This document shows, piece after piece, positions 7,707 through 17,167 of a DNA stretch of 33,720 nucleotides; position 1 is the first letter of the stretch, and each line of letters starts with the position of its first letter. The notes beneath the pieces were generated by a model, which was not told the origin of the DNA, did no database searches, and saw nothing but the letters and a program-made list of their open reading frames with translations. This DNA comes from Gammaproteobacteria bacterium (GTDB taxonomy: Bacteria; Pseudomonadota; Gammaproteobacteria; SZUA-229). The DNA is taken from contig JAOUKT010000038.1 in assembly GCA_029882395.1 (NCBI GenBank), positions 1 to 33,720 on the forward strand. The letters are read 5' to 3'. Made by a program: the position numbers and the translations under genes.

Positions 7707-9026
7707 TTATTGAGTAACGGGTAAAAGAAAATGGAATACAGCGCCTTTTTCTAGCCCGTTTTCTACCCAGATTTTTCCCTGATGCGCGGCGATAATATCT
7801 TTGCAGATGGCCAGCCCCAGCCCTGTGCCAGCAGCCTTATCTGAGTTCTTATTACCACGATTGAATTTTTCAAAAATAACCTCCTGTTCATTTTCGGGTA
7901 TGCCATCACCCTGATCAATAAAACTAACCCGCAGTGCCTCAACAGCATGCTGCCCGCTTGTTATGATCTCGTCTTTTTTTACAGCAATACAGACATTTTC
8001 ACCATGCATTGAAAACTTAATTGCATTGCCAAGCAGGTTGGTGATGACCTGCCCGATGCGGTTCGGGTCACAGACTAGCACAGTGACATCTGATGATATA
8101 TCAAGTGTTAGTTGAATCTGGCATTTCTTTAACATCGTTTCTTGTTCTGATACACAGACTTGAATAATAGCTTGCATATCAGCGGCGACGAAATGCATCT
8201 TTATAAAACCCGAATCCAGCTGACTGATATCAAGCAGGTCTTCTAACAATAGCTTTAGACGCTGACCACTGACATTAATCTGCGAAAAATATTTCTGTAT
8301 TTTTTCCTTCGGCAATGTGTTCAGGCGGCGACTGCCTAATTCGGCATAACTCAGAATACCGTGCAAGGGGGTTCTTAATTCATGAGACATGTTAGCTAAA
8401 AACACTGACTTGGCCCGGTTCGCTTTTTCAGCTGTTTCTTTTGCCCGCTCCAGCTCCCCGGCCTGTTGTTCGAGTTTGGCTGTATCATCATTTCTCATTT
8501 TCACAGACAATAAAATAACCAGTCCAAATATGACTAGCTGGATCATACTAGCCAGTACCAGCTGATAGTCTATATTCAGATTGATCACTAGCGGAAAAAG
8601 CGCAAACACGCTCAGGTTAGCTAACCAGATCATCATCACAGCTTTTAATGTTAACCAGACACCACCGAGCAATATGGGCAGGCTCATCCAGGATGTAATC
8701 GCTATCATTGTAAACTGAGTATACTCATTCAGGCTTAATAACATGGCATAAGGCGGCATGAAAACAGAAATGGTCATAACAATGCCGGCTATCTGAAAAT
8801 ACTTTGTTCGGCTAAAGACAAATGCAATCACCGCTATAAAAAACAAAACCGCTACCGCTATTCTTTCTGACTCTATTGTCGATAGCAAAGAACCTACCGG
8901 CGTCATGATTATAAATGGAATCAGTAATGCCGATAACAGACGCGCACGCCGACGCTCCGCTGCGGTATGAATGCTTGCCGATGGTTTGGTAATTCGCTGT
9001 AACAGCTGATTGAAGGCTGGCATCAT
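7707..9026 (-). CDS. Membrane histidine kinase with multi-pass N-terminal region
   Basis: The 439-residue sensor kinase has about six hydrophobic segments at 33-50, 57-72, 77-95, 105-122, 128-148 and 156-175, with only short loops between them, so it seems to have no periplasmic sensor domain. A coiled-coil-like stretch (about 183-205) leads to the HisKA domain, with H215 in MSHELRTP. The HATPase domain shows the N box (RIGQVITNLLGNAIKFS), G1 (DQGDGIPE), F box (FEKFNRGN) and G2 (GTGLGLAICKD). It would sense something in the membrane or through it and phosphorylate the receiver at 7328-7690. Two ATGs in tandem (9026, 9023) could start it and neither has a strong Shine-Dalgarno site. The signal is unknown. 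Confidence 0.92.
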   Translation of the reverse strand: MMPAFNQLLQRITKPSASIHTAAERRRARLLSALLIPFIIMTPVGSLLSTIESERIAVAVLFFIAVIAFVFSRTKYFQIAGIVMTISVFMPPYAMLLSLNEYTQFTMIAITSWMSLPILLGGVWLTLKAVMMIWLANLSVFALFPLVINLNIDYQLVLASMIQLVIFGLVILLSVKMRNDDTAKLEQQAGELERAKETAEKANRAKSVFLANMSHELRTPLHGILSYAELGSRRLNTLPKEKIQKYFSQINVSGQRLKLLLEDLLDISQLDSGFIKMHFVAADMQAIIQVCVSEQETMLKKCQIQLTLDISSDVTVLVCDPNRIGQVITNLLGNAIKFSMHGENVCIAVKKDEIITSGQHAVEALRVSFIDQGDGIPENEQEVIFEKFNRGNKNSDKAAGTGLGLAICKDIIAAHQGKIWVENGLEKGAVFHFLLPVTQ

Positions 9027-9116
9027 GCGTCGGCACGGTGCCTGGACGGACTTATCGAAAAAGTATTAAACGAAAAGAAAACAGACATTTCTGGCACACC
9101 GCATAGCCTTGGATAT

Positions 9117-9131
9117 ATTGTTAGGAACAAT
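9117..9131. repeat. Short perfect palindrome upstream of the kinase gene
   Basis: ATTGTT (9117-9122) and AACAAT (9126-9131) are separated by 3 bases. The motif lies about 90 bases upstream of the kinase start, in the 9027-9205 gap. A second palindrome, TTAGCCGGCTAA, lies at 9141-9152. Either could be an operator or chance; no regulator is identified. Confidence 0.35.
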
Positions 9132-9205
9132 TACCTGAGTTTAGCCGGCTAATCGATATTATTCTGTCATTGCTAACTCAGTTTATGTTAACAATCTGTA
9201 AATAT

Positions 9206-10591
9206 TTAGCCGTCAAAGGGTGTGGATTTTGAATAGGCCATTAATGCCTGCATATCAAGTGCTTTCAGGTCTACTTTTAAGTAGGCCACACCTTCTTCTG
9301 CGATCACAGAGGCTTCTGCCACGCCGCGAATTGACACCAGCTCGGCAATCAAGTGATTTACCGCTTCGGGCGCTAACTTGCCAACATTCAATAAATAGGT
9401 ACTGGCATAACGGGGACTTTTCATGGTTGCCGCAAACACAAACCAGACCAGAACCGATAGCATGCAGATCAGGAACAAGGCCGTGCTGCCACCCTGCCCA
9501 TAAGACCAGCCGCCCATTACACCACCCGCAAACGCGCCCAGAAACTGTGATGAGGAATAAAGCCCCATGGCGGTGCCTTTCCTGTCGGCCGGCGATATTT
9601 TTGCCACCAGCGATGGCAGACTGGCTTCCAGCAAATTAAACGCGGCAAAAAACAGACCTAATGCGAAGGTAATAATGACTAAACTCTGGTCAGAAAACAT
9701 CAGCAACAACAGCGAAATTGCCAGCACTAAAATAGCCCCTACAAAGACCTGTTTCATGCGCCTTTTGGCTTCCGCCAGGATAATAAACGGTACCATCAAT
9801 GCAATCGACACCAGAAAAACCGGTGCATAAAGCCAGCCATGCTGCAGGCTTTCAAGGCCGGCATCGACTAACATCAAAGGCACCGCAACGAAGGTGGCCA
9901 TCAATACCGCGTGCAATACAAAGATGCCAACATCCAGCCGTATTAGTTGCGTATTTTTAAAAACACTTGATAGTTTTGACGGTTCTAACTGGGCGTCTCG
10001 ATGAAAACTCAGGCTATTGGCTTTGGGCACAACTTTAAATAACACCAAAATGCCCATCACGGCGAGTATGGCCGTTAATAAAAAGATGCCTTTCATTCCC
10101 ACCCAGGCATTGATCACCGGCCCGACAACCATAGCCACCGCAAACGCAACGCCTATGTTCATGCCGATCATGCTCATGATTTTGAGGCGGTGCTCTTCCC
10201 GGCTCAGGTCTGCTGCCAGCGCCATTAATGCCGCGGCGATTGCGCCGGCGCCCTGTATCGCCCTGCCGGCAATAACGCCGTAGATCGTATCGGCATAGGC
10301 GGCGATAATGCTACCGAGCGCAAAAATGACTAAACCGGCTGCAATCACCGGCTTTCGGCCAATCTTATCTGACAACATGCCAAACGGGATTTGTAAAAGC
10401 CCCTGCGTCAGGCCATATATACCCAGAGCCAGGCCAATCAATAATGGCGTTGTATTATCGAGACTCTCTGCAAAAATGGAAAAAACAGGCAGGATCATAA
10501 ACAGGCCGAGCATTCTGATACCATAGATCAGTGCTATTGAAGAACCGGCTTTTAATTCGAGCGGGGTCAAACCCTGTTGTTTCACGGCCAT
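9206..10591 (-). CDS. YajR-type MFS transporter with C-terminal ferredoxin-like domain
   Basis: The 461-residue inner-membrane major facilitator has about 12 membrane segments over residues 15-395. MFS motif A is clear at about 71-80 (GMLSDKIGRK). A soluble tail of about 60 residues (roughly 398-461) resembles the YAM domain of E. coli YajR (454 residues), a putative proton-driven exporter. The substrate is unknown. It is divergent from uvrA, with a 159-base shared upstream region, and the ssb-transporter-uvrA neighbourhood recurs in gammaproteobacteria. The start at 10591 (MAVKQQG) follows an AAGAGGAAG Shine-Dalgarno stretch by about 12 bases. Assignment to MFS is firm; the YajR label is by length, tail and context. 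Confidence 0.88.
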   Translation of the reverse strand: MAVKQQGLTPLELKAGSSIALIYGIRMLGLFMILPVFSIFAESLDNTTPLLIGLALGIYGLTQGLLQIPFGMLSDKIGRKPVIAAGLVIFALGSIIAAYADTIYGVIAGRAIQGAGAIAAALMALAADLSREEHRLKIMSMIGMNIGVAFAVAMVVGPVINAWVGMKGIFLLTAILAVMGILVLFKVVPKANSLSFHRDAQLEPSKLSSVFKNTQLIRLDVGIFVLHAVLMATFVAVPLMLVDAGLESLQHGWLYAPVFLVSIALMVPFIILAEAKRRMKQVFVGAILVLAISLLLLMFSDQSLVIITFALGLFFAAFNLLEASLPSLVAKISPADRKGTAMGLYSSSQFLGAFAGGVMGGWSYGQGGSTALFLICMLSVLVWFVFAATMKSPRYASTYLLNVGKLAPEAVNHLIAELVSIRGVAEASVIAEEGVAYLKVDLKALDMQALMAYSKSTPFDG

Positions 10592-10661
10592 CTAACTGAC
10601 AACTTCCTCTTCATACAAAATTCATTCTCATTTTGATCCGACGCTGCCGGCCTAATGGGTT

Positions 10662-10667
10662 TATAAT
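10662..10667 (+). promoter_or_regulatory. Candidate -10 element of uvrA
   Basis: This is a perfect TATAAT in the divergent region between the transporter gene and uvrA, about 85 bases upstream of the uvrA ATG. No good -35 lies at 16-18 bases; TTGATC at 10633-10638 is too far away (23-base spacer). No LexA box (CTGT-N8-ACAG) was found between the two genes. Confidence 0.3.
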
Positions 10668-10750
10668 AGGCAGTTGGCTTCGGATTGTGTCGCTAAGACC
10701 GACGACACCCAATACCGCGCCTATTCTATCAGTACACTAGCAGGATTGTT

Positions 10751-13594
10751 ATGCATAAGACGATACAAATACGTGGCGCGCGAACTCATAATCTGAAGGA
10801 TATCTCGCTGGATTTACCGCGCGATAAGCTGATTGTTATTACCGGGCTTTCTGGTTCGGGCAAATCCTCACTGGCTTTTGATACCATCTTCGCTGAAGGC
10901 CAGCGACGCTATGTTGAGTCTCTTTCTGCCTATGCCCGCCAATTCTTGTCGATGATGGAAAAACCCGATGTCGATCATATTGAAGGCCTGTCTCCGGCCA
11001 TCTCCATAGAACAGAAAACCACCTCCCATAATCCCCGCTCTACTGTCGGCACCATTACCGAGATTTATGATTACCTGCGCCTGCTTTACGCCCGTGCCGG
11101 CGTACCGGTTTGCCCCGATCACGGCGAATCACTGGAAGCCCAGACCATCAGCCAGATGGTCGATCAGGTGTTGACGCTGCCAGAAGACAGCCGACTGATG
11201 ATGCTGGCCCCGGTCATTAAAGAACGCAAAGGTGAGTACCAGAATTTATTTGAAGATTTAAAGCGCCAGGGTTTTATTCGAGCGCGCATCGATGGCAGCA
11301 TCACGGAACTGGACAATTTGCCTGAACTGGAGGCAAATAAGAAGCACACCATCGAAGTCATTGTTGATCGTTTCAAAGTGCGTGAAGACATTAAACAGCG
11401 GCTTGCAGAATCATTTGAAACCACACTTAATATGACAGATGGCATTGCCGTGATTGCCTACCTGGACGATGACAATCACGATGAGCTGGTATTTTCGTCG
11501 AAATATGCCTGCCCGGTTTGCGGATACAGCATCACCGAATTAGAACCGCGTTTATTTTCTTTCAATAACCCGGTCGGTGCCTGCGGTGAATGTGACGGTA
11601 TTGGAAACAAGGATTATTTTGACCCGACCAGAGTCATCATCAACCCGGGTCTCAGCCTCGCCGGCGGCGCAGTGCGTGGCTGGGACCGACGTAACGCTTA
11701 TTATTATAGTTTGTTGCAAGGTCTCTCGGATCATTATGGTTTTGACCTGGAGACACCTTATAAAGAGCTGCCGGAGAAATTCCAGAAAATCATGCTTTAC
11801 GGTAGCGGTGATGAAGAGATTGAATTTTTCTATCCGTCACAAAGAGGCCCGGCAAAAAGCCGCATTCACCCGTTTGAAGGCATTATCCCGAATATGGACC
11901 GCCGTTATCACGATACCGACTCATCAGCCGTGCGCGAAGAACTGGCGAAATACTTATCACAACAGGAATGCCCAGCCTGTGACGGCTCACGCCTTAACAA
12001 AAGTGCGCGCCACGTTTTTATTACCGATAAAAACCTGCCGTCTATCACCCAGATGGCGATTGAAGACAGCCTTGCTTTTTTTGACAATCTTAAGCTGAGC
12101 GGTAAGCAGGGCGAAATCGCTGACAGAATTGTTAAAGAGATCAGCACCCGTTTGCGTTTTCTGGTCAATGTCGGGCTTGAATATCTATCACTGGATCGAA
12201 AATCAGACAGCCTCTCAGGCGGAGAAGCACAGCGCATTCGTCTTGCCAGCCAGATTGGCGCGGGACTCATGGGTGTTATGTATATTCTTGATGAGCCTTC
12301 AATTGGCCTGCACCAGCGCGACAATGACCGGCTGATAAAAACCCTGCTGCAATTACGTGACATGGGCAATACCGTTATCGTTGTTGAGCACGACGAAGAT
12401 GCCATACTCGCTGCAGACTATGTGGTTGATATCGGCCCCGGTGCCGGTGTGCATGGCGGCAGCATCACCGCAACCGGTACACCGGCTGAAATCATTGCGA
12501 ATAAAAACTCTTTAACCGGTCAGTACCTGTCTGGTAAGGCAGCCATTACTATTGCACAAAACCATAATGCCGTCGGCGATCAATGGTTAAAAGTTAACGG
12601 CGCCTCTGGCAATAATTTACAGCACGTGAATCTTGAAATCCCGGTCGGTTTACTGACCTGTGTAACCGGCGTTTCCGGTTCTGGCAAATCAACACTGATC
12701 AACGACACCTTATACAAAGTACTCGCACAGAGCATTAACAAATCGTCTGTTGAATCAGCCCCCTACACATCGATTGAAGGCCTTGAGCATTTTGACAAAG
12801 TTGTCGATATTGATCAGGCACCGATAGGCCGCACCCCGCGCTCCAACCCGGCCACTTATACCGGCTTGTTCACACCGATTCGCGAACTGTTTACCGGCTC
12901 CCCTGAAGCACGCGCCCGTGGTTATAAACCGGGGCGCTTCAGCTTCAACGTCAAAGGCGGTCGCTGCGAAGCCTGTTCAGGAGACGGCGTGATAAAAGTT
13001 GAAATGCACTTTTTGCCGGATATTTTTGTCCCCTGCGATGTCTGCCATGGCAAACGCTACAACCGCGAAACACTGGACATTAAATACAAAGGCAAAAACA
13101 TTTGCGAAGTACTCGACCTGACCGTGGAAGATGCGCTGCTTTTCTTTGATGCGATCCCTGTATTAAAACGCAAACTGCAAACACTGGTTGATGTCGGCTT
13201 GTCATACATCACTCTGGGTCAGGCGGCAACCACCCTCTCTGGTGGTGAAGCCCAGCGTATCAAACTGGCAAAAGAACTCTCAAAGCGTGATACCGGGCAG
13301 ACGATTTACATCCTCGATGAGCCCACCACCGGCCTGCATTTTCACGATGTACAGCAACTATTACAGGTCATACATCGCCTGCGCGATCATGGCAATACTC
13401 TCATTGTGATCGAACATAACCTTGATGTCATTAAAACGGCCGACTGGATTATTGATCTTGGCCCTGAAGGCGGTAGCAAAGGCGGCCTTATTATTGCGAC
13501 AGGCACCCCAGAAGCCATCATGCAGGAAAAAGACTCTTATACCGGTCAGTACCTCAAAGAGCTGATTGATCGTCAAACTTCAAAAAACGGATAA
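10751..13594 (+). CDS. uvrA: Excinuclease ABC subunit A
   Basis: UvrA is the damage-sensing ATPase of nucleotide excision repair; as a dimer it loads UvrB at lesions. The 947 residues compare with 940 in E. coli. Two ABC modules are complete: the first has Walker A GLSGSGKS (about 32-39), [16 protein letters not shown] and [13 protein letters not shown]; the second has [24 protein letters not shown] and [10 protein letters not shown]. Zinc-binding cysteines appear as CPVCG with CGECDG, and as CEACSGDG with [10 protein letters not shown]. The start [16 protein letters not shown] is the family's usual N-terminus. The gene is transcribed away from the transporter gene and ends at a terminator before the nap operon. 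Confidence 0.99.
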   Translation: MHKTIQIRGARTHNLKDISLDLPRDKLIVITGLSGSGKSSLAFDTIFAEGQRRYVESLSAYARQFLSMMEKPDVDHIEGLSPAISIEQKTTSHNPRSTVGTITEIYDYLRLLYARAGVPVCPDHGESLEAQTISQMVDQVLTLPEDSRLMMLAPVIKERKGEYQNLFEDLKRQGFIRARIDGSITELDNLPELEANKKHTIEVIVDRFKVREDIKQRLAESFETTLNMTDGIAVIAYLDDDNHDELVFSSKYACPVCGYSITELEPRLFSFNNPVGACGECDGIGNKDYFDPTRVIINPGLSLAGGAVRGWDRRNAYYYSLLQGLSDHYGFDLETPYKELPEKFQKIMLYGSGDEEIEFFYPSQRGPAKSRIHPFEGIIPNMDRRYHDTDSSAVREELAKYLSQQECPACDGSRLNKSARHVFITDKNLPSITQMAIEDSLAFFDNLKLSGKQGEIADRIVKEISTRLRFLVNVGLEYLSLDRKSDSLSGGEAQRIRLASQIGAGLMGVMYILDEPSIGLHQRDNDRLIKTLLQLRDMGNTVIVVEHDEDAILAADYVVDIGPGAGVHGGSITATGTPAEIIANKNSLTGQYLSGKAAITIAQNHNAVGDQWLKVNGASGNNLQHVNLEIPVGLLTCVTGVSGSGKSTLINDTLYKVLAQSINKSSVESAPYTSIEGLEHFDKVVDIDQAPIGRTPRSNPATYTGLFTPIRELFTGSPEARARGYKPGRFSFNVKGGRCEACSGDGVIKVEMHFLPDIFVPCDVCHGKRYNRETLDIKYKGKNICEVLDLTVEDALLFFDAIPVLKRKLQTLVDVGLSYITLGQAATTLSGGEAQRIKLAKELSKRDTGQTIYILDEPTTGLHFHDVQQLLQVIHRLRDHGNTLIVIEHNLDVIKTADWIIDLGPEGGSKGGLIIATGTPEAIMQEKDSYTGQYLKELIDRQTSKNG

Positions 13595-13600
13595 GCATTT

Positions 13601-13614
13601 TTGATCTGCATCAA
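13601..13614 (+). promoter_or_regulatory. FNR/DNR-type box 1 (perfect match)
   Basis: TTGATCTGCATCAA matches the FNR consensus TTGAT-N4-ATCAA at all ten fixed positions. It lies about 200 bases upstream of napF, only 6 bases past the uvrA stop codon, and its last bases overlap the left arm of the uvrA terminator. At this distance it would be an accessory site, if it is used at all. Confidence 0.55.
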
Positions 13615-13660
13615 CAAGTTGTCATGCACAGCTTGTTGTTCCTTCTTTTATTTTTTTATT
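13612..13660 (+). terminator. Probable intrinsic terminator of uvrA
   Basis: CAACAAG (13612-13618) pairs with CTTGTTG (13632-13638). The stem continues inward through a G-U pair and TGT/ACA to a 5-base loop, giving about 11 pairs. A T-rich stretch, interrupted by CC, follows up to 13660. The stem is not GC-rich, so efficiency may be partial. Confidence 0.6.
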
Positions 13661-13672
13661 GATCTACATTAA
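13659..13672 (+). promoter_or_regulatory. FNR/DNR-type box 2 (one mismatch)
   Basis: TTGATCTACATTAA differs from TTGAT-N4-ATCAA at one fixed position. It begins 58 bases after box 1. Relative to a TATACA at 13710-13715 its centre would be near -56; relative to the TATAAT at 13778-13783 it would be near -124. Confidence 0.5.
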
Positions 13673-13740
13673 GCATGATTGCTTAAAAACAATTTTGTTT
13701 TGTTTCTGCTATACACTATCCAACTTAAAATATAAGCGAC

Positions 13741-13783
13741 TTGATTCATGTCATGGATATCTCGTTAATTACACTATTATAAT
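13741..13783 (+). promoter_or_regulatory. Candidate napF promoter with degenerate FNR box at about -42
   Basis: A perfect -10, TATAAT at 13778-13783, predicts a start near 13790, about 26 bases before napF. TTGATTCATGTCAT (13741-13754) is an FNR-like site with two mismatches in its right half, and its centre falls near -42, the usual position for activation by FNR. The geometry makes it believable despite the mismatches. No clear NarL/NarP 7-2-7 heptamer pair was found. Confidence 0.5.
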
Positions 13784-13815
13784 ATAACGACTAACTCATA
13801 AACTGAGAATAATAA

Positions 13816-14352
13816 ATGGCTGGAGCTATTACCAGAACACAGTTTTTGCGTGGCGACTTTACTAATCAACACGCACCTATCAGACCCCCCTGGTCGCGTG
13901 GAGAAGCATTGTTTCTTGAAAACTGCACACAATGCTTTGACTGCCTCAGCAGCTGCCCTGAAAAAATCATTATTAAGGGAGAGGCTCAATATCCTCAAAT
14001 TGACTTTGCTAAAGGCGAATGCACTTTCTGTTTTAAATGTGTGCAAAGCTGTGAGCATCAGGCCCTGACTGGTTCGCCTGAATCTATTCCCTGGACGATT
14101 AAAGCCTCGATCAATAAACACTGCCTGGCATTAAATGGCGTGCACTGCATGGGCTGTCGTGATCACTGTGAAAGCGAGGCCATTCGTTTTATTCCTAAAG
14201 TCGGCCAGGCCGCTTATCCTGTTATCAACCCTCTTTTATGCAGCGGTTGCGGTGCCTGTTTCAAGCCCTGCCCCAATCAGTCAATTAAACTAAATTACCA
14301 GCCAACTTATCAAACAATCAGCGACTCGACTCTTAAGGAGACGACATTATGA
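13816..14352 (+). CDS. napF: NapF, ferredoxin-type accessory protein of periplasmic nitrate reductase
   Basis: The 178-residue cytoplasmic iron-sulfur protein is thought to help mature NapA before Tat export. Four Cys groups are visible: C37/40/43/47, C69/72/75/79, C103/111/114/118 (the CLALNGVHCMGC variant also found in E. coli NapF) and C142/145/148/152. The early RPPWS motif is typical of the family. It is the first gene of the operon. Its start at 13816 follows GAGAAT, and its stop overlaps the napD start (ATGA, 14349-14352). No napE precedes it. Confidence 0.96.
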   Translation: MAGAITRTQFLRGDFTNQHAPIRPPWSRGEALFLENCTQCFDCLSSCPEKIIIKGEAQYPQIDFAKGECTFCFKCVQSCEHQALTGSPESIPWTIKASINKHCLALNGVHCMGCRDHCESEAIRFIPKVGQAAYPVINPLLCSGCGACFKPCPNQSIKLNYQPTYQTISDSTLKETTL

Positions 14353-14654
14353 ATATCAGTGGTGTACTTGTGTACGCCCGCCCCGACAAAGCAGATAGCG
14401 TAGCTAGCACGCTGTCTGAATTTGATGGAGTGGAAGTGCACGCCAGTGACAATGGAAAATTAATTGTGACTATCGAAGACGACAATACCGGCGCTTTGGC
14501 AGATCGTGTTATCCAGTTTCAGGATTTGCCCAATATTCTTTCTGTTGCAGTTGTCTATCACCACGACGAAGGTAACGACGATGAACTGATTGACCCAGCG
14601 ACAATTCCCGATTGTGGTTGTAACGAATTAAATCCTCAGGAGGCTATACAATGA
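14349..14654 (+). CDS. napD: NapD, chaperone for the NapA signal peptide
   Basis: NapD is a small cytoplasmic protein that binds the Tat signal peptide of NapA and delays export until the cofactor is inserted. The sequence begins [14 protein letters not shown], a typical NapD opening (ferredoxin-like fold), and has the expected IVTIE strand. At 101 residues it is a little longer than the E. coli protein, with a C-terminal extension holding CGC. AAGGAG at about 14335-14340 is a strong ribosome-binding site. The gene overlaps napF by 4 bases and napA by 4 bases, implying translational coupling. Confidence 0.95.
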   Translation: MNISGVLVYARPDKADSVASTLSEFDGVEVHASDNGKLIVTIEDDNTGALADRVIQFQDLPNILSVAVVYHHDEGNDDELIDPATIPDCGCNELNPQEAIQ

Positions 14655-17158
14655 AACTAACCAGAAGAAGCTTTATCAAAACCAATGCTATTGCTGCAAC
14701 GGCTGCAGCTGCAGGTATAACCATACCCGGGATTAATAATGCGATTGCAAAAACAAGCAGCAAACAAATCCGCTGGGATAAAGCGCCCTGTCGTTTCTGC
14801 GGCACTGGCTGCAGTGTACTGGTTGGCACAAAGAATGGCCGTGTGATTGCAACCCAAGGCGATCCTGATTCGCCTGTTAACCGCGGTTTAAACTGCATCA
14901 AAGGCTACTTCCTCTCAAAGATCATGTACGGTAAAGATCGCCTGACAACACCGCTGCTTCGAATGAAAAATGGTGAATACCATAAAGAGGGCGAGTTCAC
15001 AGCCATTAGCTGGGATAAAGCCTTTGATGTGATGGCAGACAAGTTCAAGCAAACGATAAAAGAAAAAGGTCCTACGGCCGTCGGCATGTTTGGTTCTGGT
15101 CAATGGACTGTATGGGAAGGTTATGCCGCCTCCAAACTTTTTAAAGCCGGCTTCCGCTCAAACAATCTTGACCCCAATGCCCGGCACTGCATGGCTTCTG
15201 CTGTGGGTGCGTTTATGCGGGGTTTTGGCGCCGATGAGCCAATGGGTTGTTACGATGATTTAGAACACGCGGATGTGTTTGTTTTATGGGGTGCCAACAT
15301 GGCAGAGATGCATCCTATTTTATGGTCCCGCTTGAGTGATACCCGGCTCACCAAAGAAGGCTGTGAAGTCCATGTTTTATCCACATACAAACATCGCTGT
15401 TTCGACCTGGCTGATAACGGCATGGTGTTTACACCTCAAACCGATTTGGCAATCGCTAACTATATTGCAAATTACATTATTCAGACCAAGTCTTATAACA
15501 AAGAATTTGTTAACAAGCATACCAACTTTAAGAAAACGCCCACTGACATTGGTTATGGACTTCGCCCTGAGCATCCGTTAGAAAAAGCAAAAACAGGTAG
15601 TGGCGGCAAACTCAGCGGCATCAGTTTTGAAGAATATAAAAAATCTATTGAGGAATACACACTTGAGCACGCTTCAAAAATCAGTGGCGTACCTGAGAAG
15701 AACCTGCTGGCTTTAGCAAAAGTGTATGCCGACCCGAATAAAAAAGTCACCTCTTACTGGACCATGGGCTTTAACCAACATACTCGCGGCGTTTGGGTTA
15801 ATGGTTTGGTTTATAACATCCATTTATTAATGGGAAAAATTTCTGAACCCGGCAACAGCCCATTCTCTTTAACAGGGCAACCTTCAGCCTGCGGTACGGC
15901 ACGTGAGGTGGGTACATTTTCGCACCGTTTGCCAGCTGACTTAGTCGTTAAAAAGAAAGCGCATCGGGACTTTTCTGAAAAAGTCTGGCAATTACCAGAG
16001 GGCACAATTCCGCCCAAACCCGGCTATCACGCTGTACTGCAAAATCGCATGTTAAAAGACGGTAAACTCAATGCTTACTGGGTCATGTGTAATAACAATA
16101 TGCAGGCCGCCGCCAATATGAACGAAGAAACACTGCCAGGTTACCGTAACCCGGATAATTTTATTGTTGTTTCTGACCCTTACCCTACTGTCACGGCCGA
16201 AGCGGCCGACCTTATATTGCCAACGGCTATGTGGACAGAAAAGGAAGGCGCTTACGGTAATGCTGAACGTCGTACACAGTTCTGGCGTCAGCAGGTTAGT
16301 GCACCTGGCGAGTCAAAATCGGATTTGTGGCAACTGGTTGAATTTTCAAAACGATTCAAGCTTGAAGAAGTCTGGCCAAAAGAACTGATTGCCAAAAAAC
16401 CTGAATACAAAGGCAAAACATTATTTGATGTGTTATTTGCTAATGGCCAGGTCAACAAATATCCAAAACAAAAAATCACCGATGATAAAGGCAATGTCTA
16501 TCAGAATGATGAAATGGAGCACTTTGGTTTTTACCTGCAAAAAGGCCTGTTCGAAGAATACCGTCGTTTTGGTATAGAAGGCCCTAAAAAAGGCCATGAT
16601 CTCGGTGAGTTTGATACTTATCACCAGGTGCGTGGTTTACGCTGGCCTGTCGTAAATGGCAAAGAAACCTTATGGCGTTATCGCGAAGGCTTTGATCCTT
16701 TTGTTAAAAAAGGTAACGACGTTCAGTTCTATGGCTTCAAAGACGGCCGCGCAAACATCATTACTGCGCCGTATGAGGCTGCCGCTGAAAGCCCTGATAA
16801 AGAATATGATCTGTGGCTGTCAACGGGCCGAGTACTCGAGCACTGGCACTCAGGCACTATGACCCGACGAGTGCCCGAACTCTATCGCGCATTCCCGGAT
16901 GCAGTTATGTTTATACACCCTAATGATGCTAAAAAGCGCGGACTGCGAAGAGGCATGGTTGCAAAAGTTGCCAGCCGTCGTGGTGATATTGAATTACGTG
17001 TTGAAACGCGCGGTCGTAATCGTCCACCTGAAGGTTTGATTTTTGTACCCTGGTTTGATGCCGGTCGTTTAATTAATAAACTGACACTGGATGCAACAGA
17101 CCCTCTTTCTAAAGAGACCGATTACAAAAAATGTGCCGTCAAAGTAATGAAGGCTTAA
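14651..17158 (+). CDS. napA: NapA, catalytic subunit of periplasmic nitrate reductase
   Basis: NapA reduces nitrate to nitrite in the periplasm at a bis-MGD molybdenum centre. The 835-residue precursor starts with a Tat signal (RRSFIK at 5-10, then an Ala-rich segment ending near AIA at 31-33). One [4Fe-4S] cluster is held by C47, C50, C54 and C82; K84 in NCIKGYF is the conserved residue between cluster and cofactor. C180 in NARHCMASA is the molybdenum ligand. The C-terminal molybdopterin-binding region includes [16 protein letters not shown]. coli NapA has 828 residues. AGGAGG precedes the start, which overlaps the napD stop. Confidence 0.99.
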   Translation: MKLTRRSFIKTNAIAATAAAAGITIPGINNAIAKTSSKQIRWDKAPCRFCGTGCSVLVGTKNGRVIATQGDPDSPVNRGLNCIKGYFLSKIMYGKDRLTTPLLRMKNGEYHKEGEFTAISWDKAFDVMADKFKQTIKEKGPTAVGMFGSGQWTVWEGYAASKLFKAGFRSNNLDPNARHCMASAVGAFMRGFGADEPMGCYDDLEHADVFVLWGANMAEMHPILWSRLSDTRLTKEGCEVHVLSTYKHRCFDLADNGMVFTPQTDLAIANYIANYIIQTKSYNKEFVNKHTNFKKTPTDIGYGLRPEHPLEKAKTGSGGKLSGISFEEYKKSIEEYTLEHASKISGVPEKNLLALAKVYADPNKKVTSYWTMGFNQHTRGVWVNGLVYNIHLLMGKISEPGNSPFSLTGQPSACGTAREVGTFSHRLPADLVVKKKAHRDFSEKVWQLPEGTIPPKPGYHAVLQNRMLKDGKLNAYWVMCNNNMQAAANMNEETLPGYRNPDNFIVVSDPYPTVTAEAADLILPTAMWTEKEGAYGNAERRTQFWRQQVSAPGESKSDLWQLVEFSKRFKLEEVWPKELIAKKPEYKGKTLFDVLFANGQVNKYPKQKITDDKGNVYQNDEMEHFGFYLQKGLFEEYRRFGIEGPKKGHDLGEFDTYHQVRGLRWPVVNGKETLWRYREGFDPFVKKGNDVQFYGFKDGRANIITAPYEAAAESPDKEYDLWLSTGRVLEHWHSGTMTRRVPELYRAFPDAVMFIHPNDAKKRGLRRGMVAKVASRRGDIELRVETRGRNRPPEGLIFVPWFDAGRLINKLTLDATDPLSKETDYKKCAVKVMKA

Positions 17159-17167
17159 GGAAAAATA

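Noticed and set aside
10617..10636. Fur-box-like inverted repeat CAAAAT-N8-ATTTTG between the transporter gene and uvrA
   Set aside because: Only about 9 of 14 positions fit the 7-1-7 Fur consensus and neither neighbour is an iron gene.
10592..10750. LexA (SOS) box for uvrA
   Set aside because: Looked for CTGT-N8-ACAG and close variants; only an isolated half-site-like TACTG was found, on the opposite strand near 10730.
11577..12098. Long plus-strand frame of 173 codons in a second frame of uvrA
   Set aside because: It lies wholly inside intact uvrA, has no ribosome-binding site or recognisable domain, and its composition follows from the uvrA codons.
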